Part shown: in pieces, positions 1 through 6,203 of the stretch
How the letters are laid out: the number at the start of each line of letters is the position of its first letter
Position numbering within the stretch: position 1 is the stretch's first letter
Assembly: GCA_902489675.1 (NCBI GenBank)
Contig: CABUAP010000022.1
Location: forward strand, 1 to 13,051
DNA length: 13,051 nt
Source: an uncultured Azospirillum sp.
Lineage (GTDB): Bacteria; Pseudomonadota; Alphaproteobacteria; RF32; CAG-239
Direction of reading: 5' to 3'
Position numbers and translations under genes: made by a program
Notes under the pieces: model-generated
The model's input: only the letters and a program-made list of their open reading frames with translations
Told to the model about the DNA's origin: nothing
The model's database searches: none

Positions 1-256
1 TCTTAATGAGCAAGGAAAGCAAAGCGACCGCGGCGAATTTAGATGCCTAAGTGAAAGCGACTGATCACAGAACAGTCCGGGTTATTCGCGCTTATAGCCT
101 CATATCCCCAGTTCCCTCTATAGGAGTTGTTCTTTTCTTGCAAGGAGTTTTGAAGCTCCGCATCCGGCCTCCCGGATGCAAGGTTAATATTAAAGAAATT
201 ACCATCGCTTGGCAAGCTCTTTCTTTTATCCGTTTCCCCAGGTTTCAATTATAAAC
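1..256 (+). other. Gene-free stretch with dense hairpins, possible structured RNA
   Basis: No convincing protein gene is visible. The stretch contains a run of short stems: 59-63/73-77, 80-85/94-99, 109-115/123-129, 144-149/154-159 and a perfect 8-bp stem 160-167/172-179, the last two flanked by a 3-bp closing pair 137-139/180-182. An alternative pairing 33-38 (GCGAAT) with 84-89 (ATTCGC) overlaps the second stem, as in a switch or pseudoknot. Several stems use G-U pairs when read as + strand RNA; these would be A-C mismatches on the other strand, so + is the favoured strand. The 5' end, if this is one RNA, lies outside the window. A short frame open from the left edge and ending at the TAA at 48-50 could instead be the last residues of an upstream gene. 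No known RNA family was recognised. Confidence 0.25.
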
Positions 257-285
257 GACTATCCCCCGTTTGCCGGGGGATGGTC
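257..285 (-). terminator. GC-rich hairpin downstream of recN
   Basis: Positions 257-268 pair with 274-285 (12 bp including one G-T pair) around a 5-nt loop, with a run of five C-G pairs at the core. It lies 34 nt beyond the recN stop codon. In the minus direction it is followed by GTTTATAATT, which is only moderately T-rich, so it may be a weak or Rho-assisted terminator. It could equally end a + strand transcript arriving from the left, although no T tract follows on that side. Confidence 0.5.
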
Positions 286-318
286 TGTAAAGCTTTAATA
301 AACATCAGGAAGTCGGGC

Positions 319-1983
319 TTATGCCGTCAACAAAACCCGGGCTGCCGCTCTTGCCTCGTCAGTAATATGCTCACCGGCCAGCATACGGGCAATTTCTTCA
401 AACCTTGCCGCCTTGTCCAACTCATAAACATAAGTGGTGGTTATATTATCTGCCGTTTTCTTCTCCACCTTAAAATGATGGCTTCCGCAAGCGGCAACCT
501 GCGGCGAGTGCGTAACGATCAGTACCTGCACGGTTTGCGCCAATTGCGCCAGTCTTTCGCCGACCGCCTGCGCTGTTGCGCCGCCAACACCGACATCCAC
601 TTCGTCAAAAATCATCGTCTGGCTGCCGCCCGTTTCCACCAAATTTACTTTCAGCGCCAGCATAAAACGCGCCAGTTCGCCGCCCGAAGCAATTTTGTTG
701 AGCGGCCCTTGCGGCGAATTGGGGTTGGTGGAAACAGTGAACGTAACCGCATCAATGCCGTTTTCATGCCAAGAACTTTCCGGCAGGCGTTCAACCAACG
801 TTACAAAACGCGCTTTTTCCATTTTGAGCGGCGGCAGTTCTGCCATCACCTTCCAATCCAACTGCGCTGCGGCCTGCCGGCGTTTTTCGCTCAAAGCTTC
901 CGCAGCGGCAATATAGGCCAGCCGACATTCTTCTTCTCGCTTCAGACACTCGTTCAGACCGTCTTCCCCAAGTTCGATTTTTTCCAATTTCTGCTTCATC
1001 TCGGCAAGCACCGCCGGCAATTCGTCAATCGTTGCCTGGTGTTTGCGCGCCGCCGCCCGCAAAGCAAATAACCGTTGTTCGATCATATCAATTTCGTTTT
1101 GGCTGAGGCTGATGGCCGAACTGGCTTCTTCTATCTGGCGGATGCACTCGTCGGCATTGATCAGCGTTTGCTCCAAGGCCTCGGCAATACCATCATACTT
1201 CCCTTCTACCAGCCGGTTGGCACGCTCAACAGCAGCTTGAGCATGGCGTACGGCCGACAAAATATCGGCTCCCTGAGTTAAGCTGCCATAGGCAAGATTG
1301 AGATTTTCCAGCAGTTTTTCGGCATTCATCATCTCTGTCCGACGGGCGGAGAGCTCCGCTTCTTCACCGGCAACGGGGTTTAGCTTTTCCAGTTCGTCAA
1401 CCCAACAGCGGAGGTTTTCCTCATCGGTTTTGGCCTTATTCAGATTATCTTCAAAAGCCTGCCGCTCTTCCATTGCCTGCCGGTATGCAACATAAGTTTC
1501 CCGCACCAGCGTTTTGGCTGCCGGATATTTGCCGTAGCCGTCCAGAATATCGCGGTGAGAAGCAGGGTTCAGCAATCCCTGATTGTCAAACTGACCGTGT
1601 ACCTCGACCAAATAGCGTCCAAATTCCTTTAAGACTTTCAGCGACACCAGCTGATCATTGACAAAGATTTTGCCCTTGCCGTTTACATCCAGCGTGCGCT
1701 TGATGACCAGTTCTTTTTCCAGATCAAGGTCATATTCTTCCGCCAGCTTATAGAGCGGATGCTCGGCCGGCGGCAGGCTGAAAACCGCGGTTACGCTCAA
1801 TTTGTCCTCGCCGCGGCGGATTAGCGAAGTTTCCGCCCGGCTGCCCAGCACCAGCCCGAGAGAATCGAGCAGGATCGACTTACCGGCACCGGTTTCGCCG
1901 GTCAATACGCTGAAACCGGCCGAAAATTCCAAATCCAGCCGGTCAATAAGCACAACATTGCGGATAGACAATGAGCAGAGCAT
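319..1983 (-). CDS. recN: DNA repair protein RecN
   Basis: RecN is an SMC-like ATPase recruited to double-strand breaks that assists RecA-dependent recombinational repair in the cytoplasm. The 554-residue product matches the usual family length (about 550). Walker A GETGAGKS is at residues 29-36. The middle (roughly 150-370) is rich in charged and Leu/Ala residues, as expected for the antiparallel coiled coil. The ABC signature SGGE is at 433-436, Walker B MIFDEVD at about 457-463, and the switch histidine in VTHSPQ at about 492. The ATG lies 2 nt after the bamD stop codon, so it is almost certainly the last gene of lpxC-bamD-recN. No SOS operator is visible next to its start, so expression probably depends on the operon promoter. 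All ATPase motifs are intact. Confidence 0.97.
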   Translation of the reverse strand: MLCSLSIRNVVLIDRLDLEFSAGFSVLTGETGAGKSILLDSLGLVLGSRAETSLIRRGEDKLSVTAVFSLPPAEHPLYKLAEEYDLDLEKELVIKRTLDVNGKGKIFVNDQLVSLKVLKEFGRYLVEVHGQFDNQGLLNPASHRDILDGYGKYPAAKTLVRETYVAYRQAMEERQAFEDNLNKAKTDEENLRCWVDELEKLNPVAGEEAELSARRTEMMNAEKLLENLNLAYGSLTQGADILSAVRHAQAAVERANRLVEGKYDGIAEALEQTLINADECIRQIEEASSAISLSQNEIDMIEQRLFALRAAARKHQATIDELPAVLAEMKQKLEKIELGEDGLNECLKREEECRLAYIAAAEALSEKRRQAAAQLDWKVMAELPPLKMEKARFVTLVERLPESSWHENGIDAVTFTVSTNPNSPQGPLNKIASGGELARFMLALKVNLVETGGSQTMIFDEVDVGVGGATAQAVGERLAQLAQTVQVLIVTHSPQVAACGSHHFKVEKKTADNITTTYVYELDKAARFEEIARMLAGEHITDEARAAARVLLTA

Positions 1984-1985
1984 GG

Positions 1986-2732
1986 TTATTTTTTGCCTTT
2001 AACGATTTTTTGCGCTTTGGTTGTCCAGCTTCCTTGCGGATAATTGTAACTCAGCACGCCGTATGCCTGCCCGGCTTCATCCGGCATACCGAGAATGGTA
2101 TAAATTTCCACCTGACGATAGAGCGCTTCTTCAATGTATCCGGTCTGGTTATAATTGGTTACCACCACCGAAAAACGGTTCAGAGCCGAAAGATAGTTTT
2201 TCTGGTTGAGGTAATAGCGCCCGACTTCCATTTCTTTGCCGGCCAGATTGTCGCGTGCCAACACTATTTTCTGTCTGGCATCGGCAGTGTATTTGCTGTC
2301 CGGAAAACGGGCGGCCAGCTGGTTAAAAGCCTCTAAAGCCTGGCGGGTTGCCCCCTGCTCGCGGTTAACATCGGAAATTTGGTCATAATAGCAGATTGAC
2401 TTCAAGTAGTAGGCATAGGCCACATTCTGATTGCCGGGGTGGAAACGGATAAAACGATCCAGCGCCATCACCGCGTCATCATAGCTTTCGTTTTTATAAT
2501 AGGCATAGGCGCCCATAATTTTAGCGTCGGTTGCCCAGCGGGAATAGGGATATTCCAACTCCACCTTTTCAAAAGTTTCCGCCGCTTTTTTATAACGCGT
2601 TTCGTCCAGATAGTCGTGAGCTTTGTTATAGAGCTGCTCGGCCGTCATCTTCTCATAGTCCACATCATCGGAAGCACAGCCAAACAACAGTGTTGAACAA
2701 AACAGCAAAGACAATAACTTATATTTTTTCAT
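1986..2732 (-). CDS. bamD: Outer membrane assembly lipoprotein BamD
   Basis: BamD is the essential lipoprotein partner of BamA in the complex that inserts beta-barrel proteins into the outer membrane; it faces the periplasm. The product has 248 residues from the chosen ATG. It opens with a lipoprotein signal (basic MKKYK, hydrophobic stretch, lipobox LLFGC with the lipidated Cys at residue 19). The rest is helical TPR-like repeats, with motifs such as YPYSRWATDAK, ALDRFIRFHP and ALEAFNQLAARFPDSKYT, typical of BamD/ComL. An in-frame ATG 33 nt upstream overlaps the end of lpxC and would put 11 residues before the signal peptide, so the internal ATG at 2732 is preferred. It starts 4 nt after the lpxC stop and recN follows 2 nt after its own stop, indicating a tight operon. 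No strong Shine-Dalgarno sequence is visible, so translation may be coupled. Confidence 0.95.
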   Translation of the reverse strand: MKKYKLLSLLFCSTLLFGCASDDVDYEKMTAEQLYNKAHDYLDETRYKKAAETFEKVELEYPYSRWATDAKIMGAYAYYKNESYDDAVMALDRFIRFHPGNQNVAYAYYLKSICYYDQISDVNREQGATRQALEAFNQLAARFPDSKYTADARQKIVLARDNLAGKEMEVGRYYLNQKNYLSALNRFSVVVTNYNQTGYIEEALYRQVEIYTILGMPDEAGQAYGVLSYNYPQGSWTTKAQKIVKGKK

Positions 2733-2736
2733 ATTT

Positions 2737-3591
2737 TTACACCAATTCGTAATTTGATTGATCACCGAACAAAACTTTTAACAACTGATTATTGTGAAAA
2801 TGACCGGTTTTGGAAGCATCCAATTCGCCCCAAATCCGGTATCCGGAAGTATAAAGATCGCCGACCGCGTCCAAAACTTTGTGGTTGACACATTCGTGCT
2901 CATGACGCAAACCTTCGGGATTGAGCACCGTTTCGCCGTCCAAAACAACGGCATTTTCCAAACTGCCGCCTTTGATCAGCCCGATCGACTGCAGATAGTC
3001 AACCTGATATTTTTCGCAAAAAGTGCGGCAAGGGGCAATTTCCGCCGCAAAAAGCTCCGGCGTGATTTCGCCTTCAAAAACCTGATGGCCGACAATTTTG
3101 GAAGGAAATTCAATTTCAAAACGGATTTTCAGACTACCGTCACGGGGTTTCAAAACCACTTTGTTGCCTTTATCGTCGGTAAAAGAAACTTCTTTTTTAA
3201 CTTTGAGGTATTTCCGCGCCGCATTCTGTTCTTGAAGCGGCACTTGCTGCAAAGCTTCGTACAGCATTTTGGCGCTGCCGTCCATAATCGGCAACTCGGG
3301 ATTGGTCACCTCAATCAGCACGTTGTCAATCCCGCGGGCATAGAGCGCACTCATCAGATGTTCGATAGTGCTGACGATGTTTTTATCATCGCTGCCAAGG
3401 CAGGTGCAGTTGCGGGTATCGACAACATTTGACCACAAGGCGGGAATTTCCGGCGCGTCCGGCAGATCCGCACGTTTGAAGACAATGCCGCGATTTTCCG
3501 CCAGCGGTTTAAAAACCAATTTTGACTTCAGCCCCGAATGAAGGCCGATCCCTTCAATTTCAAACTGTTGTCCGATGGTATGCTGCTGCAT
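2737..3591 (-). CDS. lpxC: UDP-3-O-acyl-N-acetylglucosamine deacetylase LpxC
   Basis: LpxC is the zinc enzyme that removes acetate from UDP-3-O-acyl-GlcNAc, the committed step of lipid A synthesis, on the cytoplasmic side. The product has 284 residues, slightly shorter than E. coli LpxC (305). The substrate-loop motif EGIGLHSG is near residues 13-20. The catalytic Glu77 and zinc His78 lie in TIEHLMSALYARGIDN, the LIKGGSLENAVVL segment is at about 205-217, zinc His237 and Asp241 are in NHKVLDAVGDLY, and the catalytic base His264 is in TGHFHNN. The start at 3591 is preceded by a strong Shine-Dalgarno (GGGAGGAAAA). A longer in-frame start at 3693 was rejected because it runs into rnpB. First protein gene of lpxC-bamD-recN. 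In alphaproteobacteria lpxC usually follows ftsZ; here it follows rnpB instead. Confidence 0.97.
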   Translation of the reverse strand: MQQHTIGQQFEIEGIGLHSGLKSKLVFKPLAENRGIVFKRADLPDAPEIPALWSNVVDTRNCTCLGSDDKNIVSTIEHLMSALYARGIDNVLIEVTNPELPIMDGSAKMLYEALQQVPLQEQNAARKYLKVKKEVSFTDDKGNKVVLKPRDGSLKIRFEIEFPSKIVGHQVFEGEITPELFAAEIAPCRTFCEKYQVDYLQSIGLIKGGSLENAVVLDGETVLNPEGLRHEHECVNHKVLDAVGDLYTSGYRIWGELDASKTGHFHNNQLLKVLFGDQSNYELV

Positions 3592-3604
3592 TCTTTTCCT
3601 CCCG

Positions 3605-3617
3605 AAAAAATAAAAAA
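3605..3617 (-). terminator. T-rich tract at the 3' end of rnpB
   Basis: Read on the minus strand this is TTTTTTATTTTTT, directly after the 3' strand of the RNase P RNA P1 helix. It resembles the U tract of an intrinsic terminator, but no strong local hairpin immediately precedes it, because the 3' P1 strand pairs with the distant 5' end. Termination may therefore be partial. The lpxC Shine-Dalgarno and start codon follow within 15 nt. Confidence 0.3.
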
Positions 3618-4018
3618 CAGGCAGTCTGTAAGCCGGGTTCTGTATCCCACTATCTTTGCCCGAAAGCAAAGGTTGGAATTGATAGCCATTCATCTTGGCG
3701 AGCCGTTGCCGGACCGCTCAGTGCGACCTACCTCTGGAGCAGAGTGGAAACGCTCCGTATAACCGGTCAGTAAACCGGCCCTCCTAACTTGGTCTTGCTT
3801 CAAACAGGGTTTACCTAACGCCGAAACCGTTGCCGATTCCGCGGTGAGCTCTTACCTCGCCTTTTCAACCTTACCGGGCACGCCCGGCGGTAATTTTCTG
3901 CGGCACTTTCCCTTGGATTTCTCCAGCCGGACGTTATCCGGTGTTTTGTTTCCATGAAGCCCGGACTTTCCTCATCAGTGGATTTTCCTTTCCCTGACGC
4001 GGCTATCCGACCGCCTTG
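3618..4018 (-). ncRNA. rnpB: RNase P RNA (bacterial type A)
   Basis: This is the catalytic RNA of RNase P, which trims 5' leaders from precursor tRNAs. On the minus strand the hallmark segments appear in order: GAGGAAAGTCCGGGCT near the 5' end, GGGAAAGTGCC, GGTAAGAGCTCACCGC, AAACCC, GGTAGGTCGC, AGATGAATGGC, and near the 3' end ACAGAACCCGGCTTACAG. The P1 helix can be drawn: AGGCGGTC at 4009-4016 pairs with GACTGCCT at 3619-3626, which sets the ends to within a few nucleotides. An extra hairpin (CTTTGC, TTTCGG loop region, GCAAAG) sits before the 3' core. Length of about 400 nt fits type A. The predicted start agrees with the promoter at 4025-4053. Exact ends would need mapping. Confidence 0.95.
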
Positions 4019-4024
4019 TGATAG

Positions 4025-4053
4025 AAATTAATCTGATCGCAGGATAAAAGCAA
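4025..4053 (-). promoter_or_regulatory. Sigma70-type promoter for rnpB
   Basis: On the minus strand TTGCTT (4048-4053) is separated by exactly 17 nt from TAATTT (4025-4030). Transcription would start about 7 nt further, near 4018, which coincides with the 5' strand of the RNase P RNA P1 helix. The spacing and the independent agreement with the RNA structure make this a good assignment. It may also drive lpxC-bamD-recN if transcription reads through the end of rnpB. Confidence 0.65.
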
Positions 4054-4093
4054 GCGAAATCTGGAACAGCCCCCAAAAAACGAAATCCGCATG

Positions 4094-4164
4094 AACAGAT
4101 AAACGATAAAAAACGCCGAGTTTTTCCGACTCCTAAAAGACTCGGGGCAGACGATTCATCTGTT
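4094..4164. repeat. Imperfect cruciform between rnpB and mraZ
   Basis: An outer arm AACAGAT (4094-4100) matches ATCTGTT (4158-4164). Inside it CCGAGT (4116-4121) pairs with ACTCGG (4140-4145), continued by TTTT/AAAA with one bulged G. It lies in the divergent intergenic region, upstream of the rnpB promoter and upstream of both candidate mraZ promoters. It could be a protein-binding site or a remnant terminator; no function can be assigned. The rest of 4054-4194 shows nothing else I recognise. Confidence 0.4.
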
Positions 4165-4194
4165 TCCAAAACTTTTTGCGGCTTTGAAGTGAAC

Positions 4195-4223
4195 TTTACA
4201 CAAAATTTGCTGATTTTTTTATA
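4195..4223 (+). promoter_or_regulatory. Candidate distal promoter of the mraZ cluster
   Basis: TTTACA (4195-4200) is followed after 17 nt by TTTATA (4218-4223) within a very AT-rich stretch. Transcription from here would give a leader of about 175 nt before mraZ. That leader would contain a possible stem CCGGCT (4257-4262)/AGCCGG (4282-4287). In AT-rich sequence such matches also occur by chance. Confidence 0.35.
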
Positions 4224-4335
4224 AAAAAAGATTTTTTTGTCACAAAGGACAAATGCCCGGCTGATAACGGATTGCACATTTAGCCGGCCCAACCCGGTCA
4301 GAACAAACGGCGAACAGTTAATAATTTGCTAAAAT

Positions 4336-4361
4336 TTCCCATTGATTCCCAAGTTTTCCCA
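4336..4361 (-). promoter_or_regulatory. MraZ operator: three TGGGA repeats at 10-bp spacing
   Basis: TTCCCA occurs at 4336-4341, 4346-4351 and 4356-4361. On the minus strand this reads TGGGA-N5-TGGGA-N5-TGGGA. This is the organisation described for the E. coli MraZ binding site (TGGGN repeats with 5-nt spacers), and it lies 46 nt upstream of the mraZ start codon. The repeats overlap the -35 and spacer of the proximal promoter (4342-4370), so MraZ binding would be expected to block RNA polymerase and autoregulate the cluster. Confidence 0.8.
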
Positions 4362-4370
4362 TGTTATACC
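4342..4370 (+). promoter_or_regulatory. Candidate proximal promoter of the mraZ cluster
   Basis: TTGATT (4342-4347) and TATACC (4365-4370) are separated by 17 nt. Transcription would start near 4377, leaving a leader of about 30 nt before the mraZ ATG at 4407. Each hexamer matches the sigma70 consensus only partly. The overlap with the MraZ repeats supports it, because operators of this type normally sit on the promoter they control. Confidence 0.5.
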
Positions 4371-4406
4371 ATAACCTTAGAGAAAACAAAGCAACAAACA
4401 GGAAAA

Positions 4407-4883
4407 ATGACGGTGAGAAAAACATTTCTCTTTATGGACACCATAAGCAACAAGGTAGACGCCAAAGGCCGCGTTTCCCTGCCGTCAGACTACCGTGCAA
4501 TTGTTAAAGAATTGTCAACGGAAATCGTTTGTTACCGCAGTCTGACCTCGCCCTGTATTGAAGGCTGCACCGAAGAGCTGCTGGAAAAGCTTGCCAGCGA
4601 AATGGAAACGTCACTCGACTTTTTCTCCCAAACACAAGATGATTTGACCAATCTTATTTTCGGCGATGCCCGTCGTTTTACCTTTGACAGCACCGGCCGC
4701 ATTTCGCTCTCGGAAAAACTGCTGAAACACGCGGCTATCACCGATACGGCAGTTTTTGTCGGCAAAGGGCGTAAATTTCAGATCTGGAACCCGGAAAATT
4801 GGGAAAAAGAAGAAGCCCGCATCCGCGCCGAGGTTTTGAAAAACCGTCCCTCACTCAGAGCAGCCGGAGGCAGCAATGAATAA
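4407..4883 (+). CDS. mraZ: Transcriptional regulator MraZ
   Basis: MraZ is a ring-forming, AbrB-like DNA-binding protein that regulates its own gene and the following dcw cluster. The 158-residue product carries two SpoVT/AbrB-like halves, each with a DxxGR motif: DAKGRVSLP at residues 18-26 and DSTGRISLS at 95-103. Its C-terminal part (NPENWEKEEARIRAE) is typical of the family. The ATG at 4407 is preferred because AGGA lies just upstream and the N-terminus then aligns with alphaproteobacterial MraZ. The next ATG (4434) has no Shine-Dalgarno, and a longer frame from 4326 would start inside the operator. It is the first gene of the cluster and its last 8 nt overlap rsmH. The three TGGGA repeats upstream are its likely binding site. 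Confidence 0.93.
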   Translation: MTVRKTFLFMDTISNKVDAKGRVSLPSDYRAIVKELSTEIVCYRSLTSPCIEGCTEELLEKLASEMETSLDFFSQTQDDLTNLIFGDARRFTFDSTGRISLSEKLLKHAAITDTAVFVGKGRKFQIWNPENWEKEEARIRAEVLKNRPSLRAAGGSNE

Positions 4884-5805
4884 TTCCGCCAAACATATTC
4901 CGGTTTTGTTAAACGAAGTGTTGCAAGCACTGGCGCCCGAAGCCGGCAAGACCTATGTTGACGCCACTTTCGGCAACGGCGGCTATTCGGAAGCTATTCT
5001 AAAAACGGCCGACTGCCAGCTGATTGCCATTGACCGCGATCCCAACGTGCAGCCGCGAGCCGAAGAGCTCAAAGCGCTTTACGGCAAACGTTTCGATTTT
5101 TGTCCCGGCTGTTTCGGTGATATCGGCCGATTGGTCAATGAGCAGGTTGACGGCATCGTTTTTGACATCGGTGTATCTTCGATGCAGATTGATCAGGCGG
5201 AACGAGGGTTCTCTTATAATAAAGATGCCGCGCTTGATATGCGGATGTCATGCGCCGGCACTTCTGCCGCCGACATTGTCAACACTTACGGCGAAAAAGA
5301 GTTGGCCGATATTATCTACCGTTTCGGCGAGGAACGTAAATCACGCCAAATCGCCGCCAAAATCATTGAAGCCCGCAAAAATGAACCGATTGTCACCACC
5401 CGGCAACTGGCCGAAATTATCTATCGGGTTATTTTCAAAAAACCGGGACAGCCGGATCCGGCAACCCGCACTTTTCAGGCATTGAGAATTGCCGTCAATG
5501 ACGAACTGGGTGAACTGGAACGCGGCTTAGAGCAAGGTCTTTCCATCCTGAAGCCAAACGGACGAATGGCCGTGGTGACTTTCCACTCGCTGGAAGACCG
5601 TATTGTCAAAAACTTCTTTAAGCAAAAAACCGGCAAAAACGAGGGCGTTTCCCGTTATCTGCCGGCAAGCGCTGCGATTATGCCTGCAGAACTATCCTTT
5701 TGTTCAAAAGCCTTGCTGCCGACAGCCGGGGAAATCGAAACCAACCCTCGCGCTCATTCGGCCAAACTGCGCTACGCAATTAAAAATGATAAGGAGACAG
5801 AATGA
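4876..5805 (+). CDS. rsmH: 16S rRNA (cytosine(1402)-N(4))-methyltransferase RsmH
   Basis: RsmH (MraW) uses S-adenosylmethionine to methylate N4 of C1402 in 16S rRNA at the ribosomal P site. The 309-residue product is close to the E. coli length (313). Visible motifs are HIPVLLNEVL at 7-16, the SAM-binding loop DATFGNGGYS at 29-38, DRD at 53-55, FDIGVSSMQID at 96-106, DMRM at 121-124, RTFQALRIAVNDEL at 198-211 and FHSLEDRIVK at 236-245. The start codon overlaps the end of mraZ by 8 nt and is preceded by GGAGG at suitable spacing. Its stop overlaps the ftsL start, so the genes are translationally coupled. Nothing about the protein is unusual. Confidence 0.97.
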   Translation: MNNSAKHIPVLLNEVLQALAPEAGKTYVDATFGNGGYSEAILKTADCQLIAIDRDPNVQPRAEELKALYGKRFDFCPGCFGDIGRLVNEQVDGIVFDIGVSSMQIDQAERGFSYNKDAALDMRMSCAGTSAADIVNTYGEKELADIIYRFGEERKSRQIAAKIIEARKNEPIVTTRQLAEIIYRVIFKKPGQPDPATRTFQALRIAVNDELGELERGLEQGLSILKPNGRMAVVTFHSLEDRIVKNFFKQKTGKNEGVSRYLPASAAIMPAELSFCSKALLPTAGEIETNPRAHSAKLRYAIKNDKETE

Positions 5806-6188
5806 TGAACACAACAAAATCTGCCGCTATTTGCCTATGGGCTGCCTTAACTGTTTTAACTGCCGTTATCTTTGCTACTTTTGTTATGAAAAATCAGGTA
5901 CAGGATTTGGAAAAAGAACTGACCCGTATTAATCATGACATTCGCGACGATATCAAAACCATTCATATTCTTAAAGCCGAGTGGAGCCACCTTAACAATC
6001 CCGAAAGGCTGCGCAGTCTGGCGCAAAAACACAGCGACCTGAGTCCGGTTAAAGCCGAGCAGATCATCAGTTATGCCGCCCTGCCGTTCGACTATGAACC
6101 CGACCGCAAAATGCTGGCTCGCCAAAACCTCAACAGTATCGCCGCCCGCAATAAAGAGCTGCGTCGTCTGGCCAAAGCCGAACGCTAA
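5802..6188 (+). CDS. ftsL: Cell division protein FtsL
   Basis: FtsL is a small bitopic membrane protein of the divisome that, with FtsB and FtsQ, activates septal peptidoglycan synthesis by FtsW/FtsI. The 128-residue product has a short cytoplasmic start, one membrane helix at about residues 9-29, then a periplasmic coiled-coil-like segment (QVQDLEKELTRINHDIRDD). This is followed by LKAEWSHLNNPERLRSLAQKH at 57-77, which is the family-typical motif in alphaproteobacteria. The start overlaps the rsmH stop (ATGA) and AGGAG lies 7 nt upstream. FtsL sequences diverge strongly, so position between rsmH and ftsI is part of the evidence. The C-terminal 35 residues are basic and lie beyond the conserved motif. 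Confidence 0.9.
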   Translation: MMNTTKSAAICLWAALTVLTAVIFATFVMKNQVQDLEKELTRINHDIRDDIKTIHILKAEWSHLNNPERLRSLAQKHSDLSPVKAEQIISYAALPFDYEPDRKMLARQNLNSIAARNKELRRLAKAER

Positions 6189-6203
6189 ACGGGAAAACCA
6201 AAA

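Noticed and set aside
1..50. Frame ending at the TAA 48-50 as a tmRNA tag or as a gene end
   Set aside because: The residues before the stop (SKESKATAANLDA) lack the ANDN core of alphaproteobacterial tmRNA tags, and too little is visible to identify any protein.
39..254. Short open frames of 67-69 codons on both strands
   Set aside because: They overlap the hairpin-rich stretch, have no Shine-Dalgarno or recognisable motif and oppose each other.
280..1071. 263-codon open frame on the + strand
   Set aside because: It lies antisense to recN, whose conserved motifs are intact; its Arg/Phe/Gln-rich composition is typical of an antisense shadow.
2794..3432. 212-codon open frame on the + strand
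   Set aside because: It is antisense to lpxC, which has all zinc and catalytic residues; no independent coding evidence.
3592..3693. 34-codon N-terminal extension of lpxC
   Set aside because: It would translate the 3' part of rnpB; the strong Shine-Dalgarno sits before the internal ATG at 3591.
3975..4292. 105-codon open frame on the minus strand
   Set aside because: It covers the rnpB promoter and the 5' end of rnpB and has low-complexity, non-conserved residues.
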